A DNA stretch of 64,000 bases from DASVRZ01 sp038228695 (lineage in GTDB: Bacteria; Verrucomicrobiota; Verrucomicrobiia; Chthoniobacterales; DASVRZ01). The notes beneath the pieces were generated by a model. The model was not told the origin of the DNA, did not search any database, and saw only the letters and a program-made list of their open reading frames with translations. The position numbers and the translations under genes were made by a program. The stretch spans positions 57,455 through 121,454 of the forward strand of contig JBBRPA010000001.1 of assembly GCA_038228695.1 (NCBI GenBank), given 5' to 3'. Positions 7,702-15,624 of the stretch are shown in pieces (the first letter of the stretch is position 1; each line of letters opens with the position of its first letter).

Positions 7702-10700
7702 CTATTGCGCTTGCACTCGGAAGAACGCAGCATTACCCGGCACGGTGAATTGGAAAATAATTCTGCCTTGTGCGTCGAGGGTGGTTTGCGGAACGGTCAT
7801 GGGAAATGGGGTGAAGATATTAAGATCGGTGCTTTTCTCGAGGCCGATGGTGACGCTGAAATCGCCATTGGGGTTTTTTGTGAGCAACGGCGTATCCACG
7901 TTGAGAGCCTGCACTTGCGAGGTGGTGTAAAGACCAGCCTGACTGGCATTGCTGAAGAGAGTATTGACCAGCGCGGTTTGATTGGTCTGCCAATCAAAGC
8001 CAAGTGAACCGAGTTGTGCTTCCGAGGCGTCGCTCAGGCCATCTCCGTCCGTATCCATTGTGAAGGTCAGTCCGTTGCCGCTGAGGTTGATATCGAACGG
8101 GCCTTCATCGCTGTCATTATTTGGAATGTTGAGCGCCGCCGACTTCGCGCCGCCGCTGGTCGGTGCAAAGTGGACTGTGAAACTGGTGTTGCCGCCCGGG
8201 GACACCCCCGCGGCGGGTGCGTTCGTCACTGTGAACATGGAAACATCAGCTCCGCTCACGGTGATCCGTGGACTCCCATTGAGCGTGAGGTTGACACCGC
8301 CAGTGTTGCGGATGGTGAAGGTCAGATCACTCGTGCTGCCGACAATGACGCCGCCGAAGCTCTTGCCGCCGCCATCGGGGATATCCACCGCCGCCTGCTC
8401 GACGGTGATCTCCTGCGGCGGCGCGGTGCCGGTGACGCCGATAAGGTAGGGGTTCTCATCGCTGTCGTTATTGGGAATGGTCAGCAGCGCGGACTTTGCG
8501 CCGCCGCTGGTGGGTGCGAAGCGCACGATGAAGCTCGTGCCGCCGCCAGGGATCACTGTTGCTGAGGGTTGGTTGGTAACAGTGAACATCGCTGCATCTG
8601 AGCCGCTCACGAGGACCTTGGGCGTATTGGTCAGGGTCAGATTCGCCCCACCTATATTGGCGATGTCAAAGGTGAGGCTGGCCATGTTGCCGACGCTGAC
8701 GTTGCCGAAATCCCTGCTCCCGCCGGATGCGATGTCCACGGCGGCTTGCGCCACATTGATTTCCTGCGGCAGCACGGTGCCGGTGAGGGTGATGGTGAAG
8801 GTGCCCTCATCGGTATCATCATTGAGGATGGTGAGCGTGGCCGTCTTCGTGCCTGAGCTGGTTGGGGTAAAGCGTGCAATGAAGTTCGTGCCAGTGTGCG
8901 GTGCCACGGGAGAGGTGGGCTGCGTGACGATGCTGAACATCGCTGCATCCGGCCCGCTCACCGTCACCTTGTTCGGGGTGGCAGTCAGCGTCAGATTGAC
9001 GACGCTTGTGTTCTTAAGAATAAAGGATAGATCGGTGCTGCTTCCGACATTCACCGCGCCAAACCGCTGGCTGTCTCCGGTGGCGATGTTCACTCCGCCG
9101 CGCTCGACGGCGATCTCCGGGAACAAGGGGCCGAGGCCGTTAAAGATATAGGCTGCACCTGCTTCGGGTGCCAATTCATCGGACCCTGAATTAACGCCGT
9201 TTGAGCTACCGTTTTCGTTCACTGAACCGCCGATCACCGTGCCGTCCGATACCGCCACCGAGAAACCGAAGCTATCGTTGGCTCCAGTGTTTGAAGCCTT
9301 CAGGTATGCTTGCTGGCTCCAAGTCGCATTACTACGCACGAAAACGTAAGCTGCACCAGCGCTGGATGCCAATTCATCGGATGCCGGATTCACCCCAACT
9401 CCGCTTCCGTCCTCGAAAAATGCGCCGACGACCAATGTGTCTCCAGACACCGCCACGGACTGGCCGAAATAATCGCCAACACCCGTGTTCGAAGCCTTCA
9501 GATAAGCCTGCTGACTCCAAGCAACCCCGCTCCGCACAAAGACATACGCTGCACCTGTATCGGCTGCGCCATTATTGAAAGGTGGATTCACTCCGACGCC
9601 GCTGCCATTTTCTCCGTTTGCCCCGACGACCAAAGTGTCGGCAGACACCGCTAGAGAGATGCCGAAACGGTCAGACACCTCAGAGTTAGACGCCTTTAGA
9701 TAAGCCTGCTGGCTCCAAGTCGCTCCACTGCGCACGAAGACATACGCTGCACCAGATCCGTCAAGAAGGTCGTCATACGGCGGATTAAACCCATGTCCGC
9801 TGCCATCCTCACCAGATGCCCCGACCACTACCGTATCGCCAGACACCGACACGGAACCGGCAAAATAGTCATCTATATTCGGGTTGGCAGCCTTTAGGTA
9901 GGCATTGAAACTCCAGACGGCCCCGCTGCGCACATAGACGTAGGCCGCTCCTGCATCTGTCAGTGAATTGTTCGAGGATGGATTCACCCCAACGCCGCCG
10001 CCGTCTTCATACAGTGCACCGACGACTACGATGTCGCCAGACACCGCCACAGAATAACCGAAATTGTCAGACGCCCCAGAGTTCGACGCCTTTAAATAAG
10101 CTTGCGGGAGCCACGTTACACCATTGCGAAAGAATACGTAAGCCGCTCCGGCATTAGACTCCAGATCATCGGACACCGGATCCACCTCATCTCCACTGCC
10201 GTCTTCATACGGTGCACCGACGACGATAGTATCACCCTCCACCGCCACAGCACGGCCAAAATTATCATTCGCTCCCGTGTTCGATGCCTTCAAAACGGTC
10301 TGCTGGCTCCAATTACCCCCACTGCGCACAAAGACGTAGGCCGCGCCAGCATCGGACGCCAAATTGTTGGACGCCGGACCCACTCCGATGCCGCTGCCGT
10401 CTTCATACGGCGCACCAACGACCACCGTGTTGCCGGAGATAGCCACGGACGTACCAAAATTATCCCCGACCCCGCTGTTCGACGCTTTCACATAAGCCTG
10501 CTGCGCGATGGGATCGACCGTGATCGGGTAGCGCGCAGCGTGTTCATCCACGAGCAGGCGCACGCCGTTTTCAGCGGAGGTGAAATGAGAAGGCAGCAAC
10601 TTGCCATCAGCGTCCCACACTTTCAGACCCGCATAAGTGAGCACCGTCGCGCCGTTGCTGTCTTGAAAATTCACACCTTGTGCATCGGCGCTGACGCTGG

Positions 10701-11211
10701 GCTTGAGCGTACCGCGTGTCGCCAGAGTGAAGGCAAGCTGAAGGTGATGAGACTGTGGAAACGCTGAGGGCGCATCCTTCGCTTCTGGCCGTGTCGCCAC
10801 GGTGAAGCCATGCTCCAAACCGCGCCCATCATTCACAAACCATTCCTGCACCACCGTGTCCCACTGGTAAGTGAGCCGCTGCCCGGAGGCCTGGATCGTA
10901 GGTTGGCCGCCGATGAGGTTCTCAGATCCTAAAAAGCCATAGCTCTGCAACTCCAAACCCCATGTCCAGCCACCGGCCTTCGGCTCTGCGACAAAACCCC
11001 GACCATCGAATTGCGTGCACCATTGCTGCCCGGGATTCTGCGCCTGCCAGCCGGTATTCGTTTTTTGAAACGCATGACGCCCCGCATCATACGCCTCGCG
11101 GATGCTGCTCCAGTCGGATTTTGAAAGGCCTTTGGGAACCTGCTCCTCCGCAGCAATTGCGTGGAGATGCGTAATAACAAAAAGTGAAGAGATGAAGTGA
11201 AGGAGTTTCAT
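7702..11211 (-). CDS. Secreted FG-GAP propeller protein with three choice-of-anchor-D domains
   Basis: From ATG 11211 the product has 1169 residues and starts with a clear signal peptide (MKLLHFISSLFVITHLHAIAA); the frame runs open to 11376, but that extension is hydrophilic and improbable. After a 200-residue N-terminal region (WxWGLELQSYG, VDEHAARYPITVDP) come seven FG-GAP-like repeats of 66 residues, each with a D-FG-SVAVSGD core and G-AYVFVRSG-WSQQAYLKAS, enough for one seven-bladed beta-propeller. Three 117-residue Ig-like choice-of-anchor-D (HYDIN/ASPM-like) domains follow, then DTDGDGLSDASE, a thrombospondin-type-3-like calcium loop, and a C-terminal beta domain common in Verrucomicrobia and Planctomycetes exoproteins. 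It is probably cell-surface or secreted and structural or adhesive; the ligand is unknown. It has no neighbours in a common operon. Confidence 0.88.
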   Translation of the reverse strand: MKLLHFISSLFVITHLHAIAAEEQVPKGLSKSDWSSIREAYDAGRHAFQKTNTGWQAQNPGQQWCTQFDGRGFVAEPKAGGWTWGLELQSYGFLGSENLIGGQPTIQASGQRLTYQWDTVVQEWFVNDGRGLEHGFTVATRPEAKDAPSAFPQSHHLQLAFTLATRGTLKPSVSADAQGVNFQDSNGATVLTYAGLKVWDADGKLLPSHFTSAENGVRLLVDEHAARYPITVDPIAQQAYVKASNSGVGDNFGTSVAISGNTVVVGAPYEDGSGIGVGPASNNLASDAGAAYVFVRSGGNWSQQTVLKASNTGANDNFGRAVAVEGDTIVVGAPYEDGSGDEVDPVSDDLESNAGAAYVFFRNGVTWLPQAYLKASNSGASDNFGYSVAVSGDIVVVGALYEDGGGVGVNPSSNNSLTDAGAAYVYVRSGAVWSFNAYLKAANPNIDDYFAGSVSVSGDTVVVGASGEDGSGHGFNPPYDDLLDGSGAAYVFVRSGATWSQQAYLKASNSEVSDRFGISLAVSADTLVVGANGENGSGVGVNPPFNNGAADTGAAYVFVRSGVAWSQQAYLKASNTGVGDYFGQSVAVSGDTLVVGAFFEDGSGVGVNPASDELASSAGAAYVFVRSNATWSQQAYLKASNTGANDSFGFSVAVSDGTVIGGSVNENGSSNGVNSGSDELAPEAGAAYIFNGLGPLFPEIAVERGGVNIATGDSQRFGAVNVGSSTDLSFILKNTSVVNLTLTATPNKVTVSGPDAAMFSIVTQPTSPVAPHTGTNFIARFTPTSSGTKTATLTILNDDTDEGTFTITLTGTVLPQEINVAQAAVDIASGGSRDFGNVSVGNMASLTFDIANIGGANLTLTNTPKVLVSGSDAAMFTVTNQPSATVIPGGGTSFIVRFAPTSGGAKSALLTIPNNDSDENPYLIGVTGTAPPQEITVEQAAVDIPDGGGKSFGGVIVGSTSDLTFTIRNTGGVNLTLNGSPRITVSGADVSMFTVTNAPAAGVSPGGNTSFTVHFAPTSGGAKSAALNIPNNDSDEGPFDINLSGNGLTFTMDTDGDGLSDASEAQLGSLGFDWQTNQTALVNTLFSNASQAGLYTTSQVQALNVDTPLLTKNPNGDFSVTIGLEKSTDLNIFTPFPMTVPQTTLDAQGRIIFQFTVPGNAAFFRVQAQ
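9125..10510 (-). repeat. Seven tandem 198-bp coding repeats (FG-GAP blades)
   Basis: The same codon block (encoding the YLKASN-type strand) recurs at 9305, 9503, 9701, 9899, 10097, 10295 and 10493, exactly 198 bases apart each time. There are no indels between units, while substitutions are spread through them. Outer boundaries are estimated from the period. The three downstream domains also recur, with a 351-bp spacing (8411 and 8762 for the same motif). Confidence 0.85.
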
Positions 11212-11568
11212 ATTGTTAATAATTTTCTTTGCAGCGGGGCCAACGAGACGACTGGTGGTGGGAGAAAATATAAAGTGGGGAAAGAAGGAGGAAAAACCTG
11301 ACCAGCCGGGAAAAATGAAAACCGAATTTGAACGGAAATCAGGGACGAATCTTAGAAGCCACGGTTTTTCGTGCATCCAATCTCCAAAAAATCATGAGTC
11401 AGCCCGGCACTTTGTAAAGAAAAAACTTGAGGTAGTTAATTTGCCGGTCGCCTTCCTAAGTGAGTCTCGAGAGCTCACGCGACCTGCGCACAAGGTGTAT
11501 TCCGGAAGTGATCGCTTCGCTCATCCTCCGGCTGCTGCGTTTGCGATACCCTTGGCATCGGGCTTTCG
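11212..11568. other. Intergenic leader region
   Basis: About 360 bases upstream of the FG-GAP gene and downstream of the flavoprotein gene, both on the minus strand. I see no start codon with a ribosome binding site, no tRNA and no strong hairpin. It probably contains the promoter of the FG-GAP gene, but no promoter motif stands out. Confidence 0.4.
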
Positions 11569-12963
11569 TCAGAGCAGGCCCACGATTTCCTCGGCGGGAT
11601 AGGTCCAGATCTCTGCCAGCGTCGGGTGGTAATGCGGCATGCGCAACACATCCGCCGCTGTGCCGTGGAAATGCATCACGGCCACGATTTCGTGGATGAG
11701 GCTGCTCGCTTCGGGGCCAACCACGCTCGCGCCGATGATCTCGCCGGTTGGTTTGAGCGCGACGAGTTTGACTAATCCATCGGTCTCGCCCATGACGAGC
11801 GATTTGCCGTGGTCGTTGAAGGGATAACTCGCGGTCAGGTAATCCAGCCCCGCTGCCGCTGCTTCCTGCTCGGTCATTCCGACCTGGGCCAGCTCTGGGT
11901 GGGTGAAAAGAACGAAGAGTTTGCTGCGGTAATCGAACGTCTCCAGGGTAGGCTCGTTTTTTTGCAGGCGCGCAACGTTGCGCACCGCGATTTCCGCCTG
12001 CTGAATGGCGAGGTGGACGATCTCGTAGGGACCCGCCACGTCGCCAGCGAGGAAAACGTGGTCGAGGTTAGTTTGCTGGGTCGCGCGAACCGGGCGTGGC
12101 GTGATTCCCGCAGCGGCCAATCCTAGTTTCTCGAACGTCGGACGCCGCCCGAGCGCATAAAAAATCTCCTCCGCCTCCACCGTTTTGAGCGTGCCGTCGT
12201 GCGAAAAATTCACGCGTTTGCCCGTGGTGGTTTTTTCGGCGGATTCCAGCGTTGTCCCGGTCAGAATCGTGATCCCGCTCCGTTCCAGTGCCTCGCGCAA
12301 TGCCTCCGAGGTTTGCAGGTCGGCCCCCTTCAAAATGTGTTCGCTCCGTTGCAGCAGCGTCACCCGACTTCCAAGCGCATGATAATAATGGGCAAACTCC
12401 AGCGCAATCGCCCCCGCGCCGAGCACGATCACGGACGCGGGCAGATGACGATCCTTCAGCACCGTATCGCTCCAAGCAAACCCCGTTTCCGCCAAACCCG
12501 GCAAGACTGGCGGCTGCAACTCTGAGCCCGTCGCAATCAGGAAATAACCCGCCGAGACTCGCCGTCCAGCCTCTGCGCCGCTGGTGATCTCGATGGTGTG
12601 CGCGTCGACAAATTTCGCGTAGCCGGGGATGAAGGGAAAGCGCCCACTGGTGATCTGCCCCGACCGGTGGCTGGCAAATTCGCCAATGTGCTGCTCCTTG
12701 CGAGCCATCAACGTCGGCAGACTAATCGTCAATCCCTGGGCCTCGATGCCAAACTCGGCGCTGTTTCTGGCTTGCGCAAAGCGATTCGCCCCGGCGATCA
12801 GCGCCTTGCTGGGCATGCAGCCGCGCAAAATACAGAGCCCTCCGAGTTCCTTCGCTCCGTCCACCAGTCCAACGCGCAACCCGAGGGACTGAGCGAGCGC
12901 CGCCCCATTGTAGCCCGCGCTCCCCGCCCCAATGACTAGCAAATCAAAATCGAAGAAATCCAT
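11569..12963 (-). CDS. Dihydrolipoamide dehydrogenase-like pyridine nucleotide-disulfide oxidoreductase
   Basis: A 464-residue FAD protein from ATG 12963 (MDFFDFDLLVIGAGSAG); the frame is open 25 codons further upstream, but the Rossmann motif should lie near the N-terminus. It has the FAD-binding GAGSAG, the redox-active disulfide GGLCILRGCMPSK (Cys44, Cys49), the NAD-binding GAGAIALEFA, the second FAD motif FLAGDV, and the C-terminal catalytic pair in PHYHPTLAE. It belongs to the Lpd/MerA/glutathione-reductase family. No 2-oxoacid dehydrogenase E1/E2 genes are nearby and there is no mercury-binding Cys pair at the C-terminus, so the substrate is open. It is divergent from the SIMPL gene. 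Confidence 0.87.
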   Translation of the reverse strand: MDFFDFDLLVIGAGSAGYNGAALAQSLGLRVGLVDGAKELGGLCILRGCMPSKALIAGANRFAQARNSAEFGIEAQGLTISLPTLMARKEQHIGEFASHRSGQITSGRFPFIPGYAKFVDAHTIEITSGAEAGRRVSAGYFLIATGSELQPPVLPGLAETGFAWSDTVLKDRHLPASVIVLGAGAIALEFAHYYHALGSRVTLLQRSEHILKGADLQTSEALREALERSGITILTGTTLESAEKTTTGKRVNFSHDGTLKTVEAEEIFYALGRRPTFEKLGLAAAGITPRPVRATQQTNLDHVFLAGDVAGPYEIVHLAIQQAEIAVRNVARLQKNEPTLETFDYRSKLFVLFTHPELAQVGMTEQEAAAAGLDYLTASYPFNDHGKSLVMGETDGLVKLVALKPTGEIIGASVVGPEASSLIHEIVAVMHFHGTAADVLRMPHYHPTLAEIWTYPAEEIVGLL

Positions 12964-13099
12964 GTAGCGCAAGCTAGGGCAAAAATCATCCCGCGCCAAG
13001 GACACGACACACGCAAATCGTTTCTTCGCAACCATCACCGTGCTTGCATAACAGCGAAGTCGAGCACAGCATCAGGCTAGTCGCTTTCGTTTTTCACTT

Positions 13100-13897
13100 A
13101 TGAGCACGCCCGATCCGTCCGCCCCGCGCAGTATTGATCTTCGCTTTCTTGGGCCTGTCGCCATTGCGGCGGCCGTGGTTTTTTCCACGTCCATCGCCTC
13201 CGAGCGTTGGTTTCAAGTTCGCTATCGGCCCGAAAAAAATAACATTCGCATTACCGGTTCTGCCAAAAAGCGCATCGTCTCCGACCTCATTCAATGGCAG
13301 GCGTCCGTGGAAGGCCGCGGCAATGATCGTTCCTCCGCCTACAAAACATCGCGGGAAGGACGCGAAAAAGTGGTCGCCTTTCTGCTCGCTCAGGGCATCA
13401 AACCCGACGAAATCCAGCCCCAGTCGGCCTCTTCGGAGGAGATCTTCGAGAAAGTGATCGAAGACAAAGTCCTGCCCGGAACGACGGCAGCGGTGCGCAG
13501 CGAAACCAAAGTAACCAAAGGATTCCGCAGCCGTGAAGTCATCATGGTGCGCTCCACCGACGTCTCGCGGGTCGAAAAAGCATCGCGGGAAATCACTGCC
13601 TTGCTCGAACAAGGAGTGACGGTAAACTCAGAGAACCCGAACTATTACTACACCAAACTGGGCGACCTGAAGATCGAGATGCTCGCCGCCGCCGCCAAGG
13701 ATGCCCGCACCCGGGCCGAAAACATTCTTCAATCCGCGGGCAACGCGACCATTGGCAAACTCATCACCGCCGACATGGGAATCATCAACATCAACCCGGC
13801 GAATGACACGACGACCTCGAACGAGGGTAACAACGACACGTCATCACTTGAAAAAGACATCGTGACCATTGTCCACGCCGTGTATGAGGTGAAATGA
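13100..13897 (+). CDS. SIMPL-domain (DUF541) periplasmic or membrane-anchored protein
   Basis: A 265-residue protein with an N-terminal hydrophobic segment at residues 16-33 (signal anchor), then a SIMPL/DUF541 domain: ITGSAKKRIVSDLIQWQASVEGRG, the alternating SREGREKVVAFLLAQGIKPDEIQPQS, and the late AAAKDARTRAENILQSAG helix. The family is widespread (E. coli YggE is a relative) and binds envelope partners; its biochemical role is not settled. No operon partner is apparent: the next gene is convergent, 11 bases away. Confidence 0.87.
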   Translation: MSTPDPSAPRSIDLRFLGPVAIAAAVVFSTSIASERWFQVRYRPEKNNIRITGSAKKRIVSDLIQWQASVEGRGNDRSSAYKTSREGREKVVAFLLAQGIKPDEIQPQSASSEEIFEKVIEDKVLPGTTAAVRSETKVTKGFRSREVIMVRSTDVSRVEKASREITALLEQGVTVNSENPNYYYTKLGDLKIEMLAAAAKDARTRAENILQSAGNATIGKLITADMGIININPANDTTTSNEGNNDTSSLEKDIVTIVHAVYEVK

Positions 13898-13908
13898 GGG
13901 GTGCGGGC

Positions 13909-15438
13909 TTAGTTTTCCTCTTTGACGCGGTAGAGGCGGAAGAACTGGGTTTCTTTTTCGAGTTGGAGGTAGGCGGGGGCGCGGCTCGGGGTATCATAGA
14001 GAGTGATGGCGAGGGCATTGTTCGCGGCGGGGACGCCGGTGAGGCTGCTGGCGGTGGATAGGACGCGATCGGGTTCGTAGGCGATGACCCAGCGGACGCG
14101 GCGCTCGGTGAGGATGGCATGGGCTTTTTCCGGAAAGCGGCTGAGATAGAAATTGGCGGCGGCTTCGTTACCGGGGAGACTTTGGTGGGAACTGCCCGCG
14201 ACGCAGTTCGCGCCGCTCCAATACGCAATCGGCGGAGAGAGCCACCAAGGAGCGAGGACGCCTCCACCTAGTTTACGGATGGGTTCGCAGAGTTGGCGGA
14301 GTTCGCGGTAGTCTTCGATTTGTTCGGCGCGCTGGGCTCGTTCCTCGTTGGTGGGCCAAAGGCGGCTGTCCCATTCGGCAGCGACGGGCCAGAAGCCGAG
14401 GAAAAAGAGAATGCTGACCCACCAGCGGGCCCATTTTTCCAAGACGATGGGCAGGCAGAAGAGGACGGCGATGCCCATGAAATAGCCCCAGCGAGCGGCT
14501 CCGGCGGCAAGGACCCAAGTGAGCAGGGCCAGACCGCCCCAATGGTAAGCAGCGGGTAATTTCCCTCGCAACGCGATCCAGCCGAGGGCCAAGGGAAGCA
14601 GAACGACGGCAAGGCTGAACCAACCGAGGTAGGTCGCTGAAAACCAGCCGGACGGGGTCAGTTCGCCGATGGACTTGGACCAGCGTTCGAAAAGTGGTCC
14701 GGTCGGAAGCGGGCCGATGTGCCAATGCTCGATAGCCAAGGCGAGGAGTAGGACGAGGCCGAGAATGAGGGCGGAAAAGGCGCGGGAGCGGTTAACCCAG
14801 ACGCGACGCTGCACGGCGATACCAAGCAGGATGGTGGCGCCAAGAAGAATGGCCGGCTCGAAGAGAGAAGTCCAAAGCGCGAGACCCCACGCGAGGCCGT
14901 TGAGAAGGACGATGTGGCGGGCAGGCGGCGCAGGTTTTTGCAGTTCCCACTCGGTAGCGAAGGCAGTGATGAGGAGAAAAATGAGAAGGGCTTGGTGGTC
15001 GGGGCGTCCGAAGACGGTTCCATGGACAAGAATTGGGCTGACGGCAAAGAGAAAGAGGACAGCGACTTGGGTGAAAAAGCGGAATTGCCCGGCCCATTTC
15101 CAAAGGACGATACCGCTGGCAAGCGCGAGGAGGACAGGTGTGATCGCTCCGGCGAGATCGATCTGGCCGATAGCCCAGGTGAGGCTGGAAATAAGATAAT
15201 CGAGGGGGGCGCTGGTGTGCGGCGTGGTGCCGATGGGCCAGTTTTCGAAATCGTGATGACGTAGGATCAGCCCCGGGTGAGCAACAACCTGAACGACGCG
15301 GGTCATGCGCGAGTAGCAATCGGCATCGACGAAATAGAACTGGTGTTCAACGAGAACTTGCGGGGCGTTCCAGAGCCGAGTGGCAGCGATAAGGAGGAGT
15401 GCGAAAAGGAGGAGCAGCCAGCGTTTCACAAGCTCCAA
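13909..15438 (-). CDS. STT3/PglB-like GT-C membrane protein (putative oligosaccharyltransferase-like)
   Basis: A 509-residue protein with about 11-12 transmembrane helices and a short soluble C-terminal part. The first external loop holds YFVDADCYSRMTRV, in the place of the catalytic acidic motif of STT3 proteins; GRPDHQALLIF resembles the second acidic/His site; and the C-terminal domain begins with APWWLSPPIAYWSG, comparable with the WWDYG region but without its Asp-Tyr-Gly. Oligosaccharyltransferases move lipid-linked glycans to Asn at the periplasmic face; whether this divergent protein does so cannot be decided. It is one of three complete GT-C genes in the window and stands alone between a convergent SIMPL gene and divergent gyrB. 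Confidence 0.6.
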   Translation of the reverse strand: MELVKRWLLLLFALLLIAATRLWNAPQVLVEHQFYFVDADCYSRMTRVVQVVAHPGLILRHHDFENWPIGTTPHTSAPLDYLISSLTWAIGQIDLAGAITPVLLALASGIVLWKWAGQFRFFTQVAVLFLFAVSPILVHGTVFGRPDHQALLIFLLITAFATEWELQKPAPPARHIVLLNGLAWGLALWTSLFEPAILLGATILLGIAVQRRVWVNRSRAFSALILGLVLLLALAIEHWHIGPLPTGPLFERWSKSIGELTPSGWFSATYLGWFSLAVVLLPLALGWIALRGKLPAAYHWGGLALLTWVLAAGAARWGYFMGIAVLFCLPIVLEKWARWWVSILFFLGFWPVAAEWDSRLWPTNEERAQRAEQIEDYRELRQLCEPIRKLGGGVLAPWWLSPPIAYWSGANCVAGSSHQSLPGNEAAANFYLSRFPEKAHAILTERRVRWVIAYEPDRVLSTASSLTGVPAANNALAITLYDTPSRAPAYLQLEKETQFFRLYRVKEEN

Positions 15439-15567
15439 AGTGCCCAGACGCGGCGGGCAAGTCGATCACGGAGTTGACGTAGCCCTCACTCCGCCATGGA
15501 TTGTGGTGTCTGTGGAACCGAACCACAGGATGTCGTGGTGCGAGTGGTTTTTTCTGGAAGAAAAGCG

Positions 15568-15596
15568 TTGTTATTTTTTCGCAATCCGGCTACATT
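15568..15596 (+). promoter_or_regulatory. Possible sigma-70 promoter for gyrB
   Basis: TTGTTA at 15568 and TACATT at 15591 are separated by 17 bases. Each hexamer matches the consensus at four of six positions. Transcription would start near 15603, about 20 bases before the gyrB ATG. No gyrase-type supercoiling element can be judged by eye. Confidence 0.35.
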
Positions 15597-15624
15597 CAGC
15601 GCTTAGTTATTTCCTAAATTTTTT

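Noticed and set aside
9125..10510. Regular 198-bp repeat as a possible CRISPR or satellite array
   Set aside because: Units are long, coding in one frame throughout, and match FG-GAP propeller blades.
11569..12963. Mercuric reductase (merA)
   Set aside because: No N-terminal HMA domain, no C-terminal vicinal Cys pair and no mer genes nearby; kept as Lpd-like.
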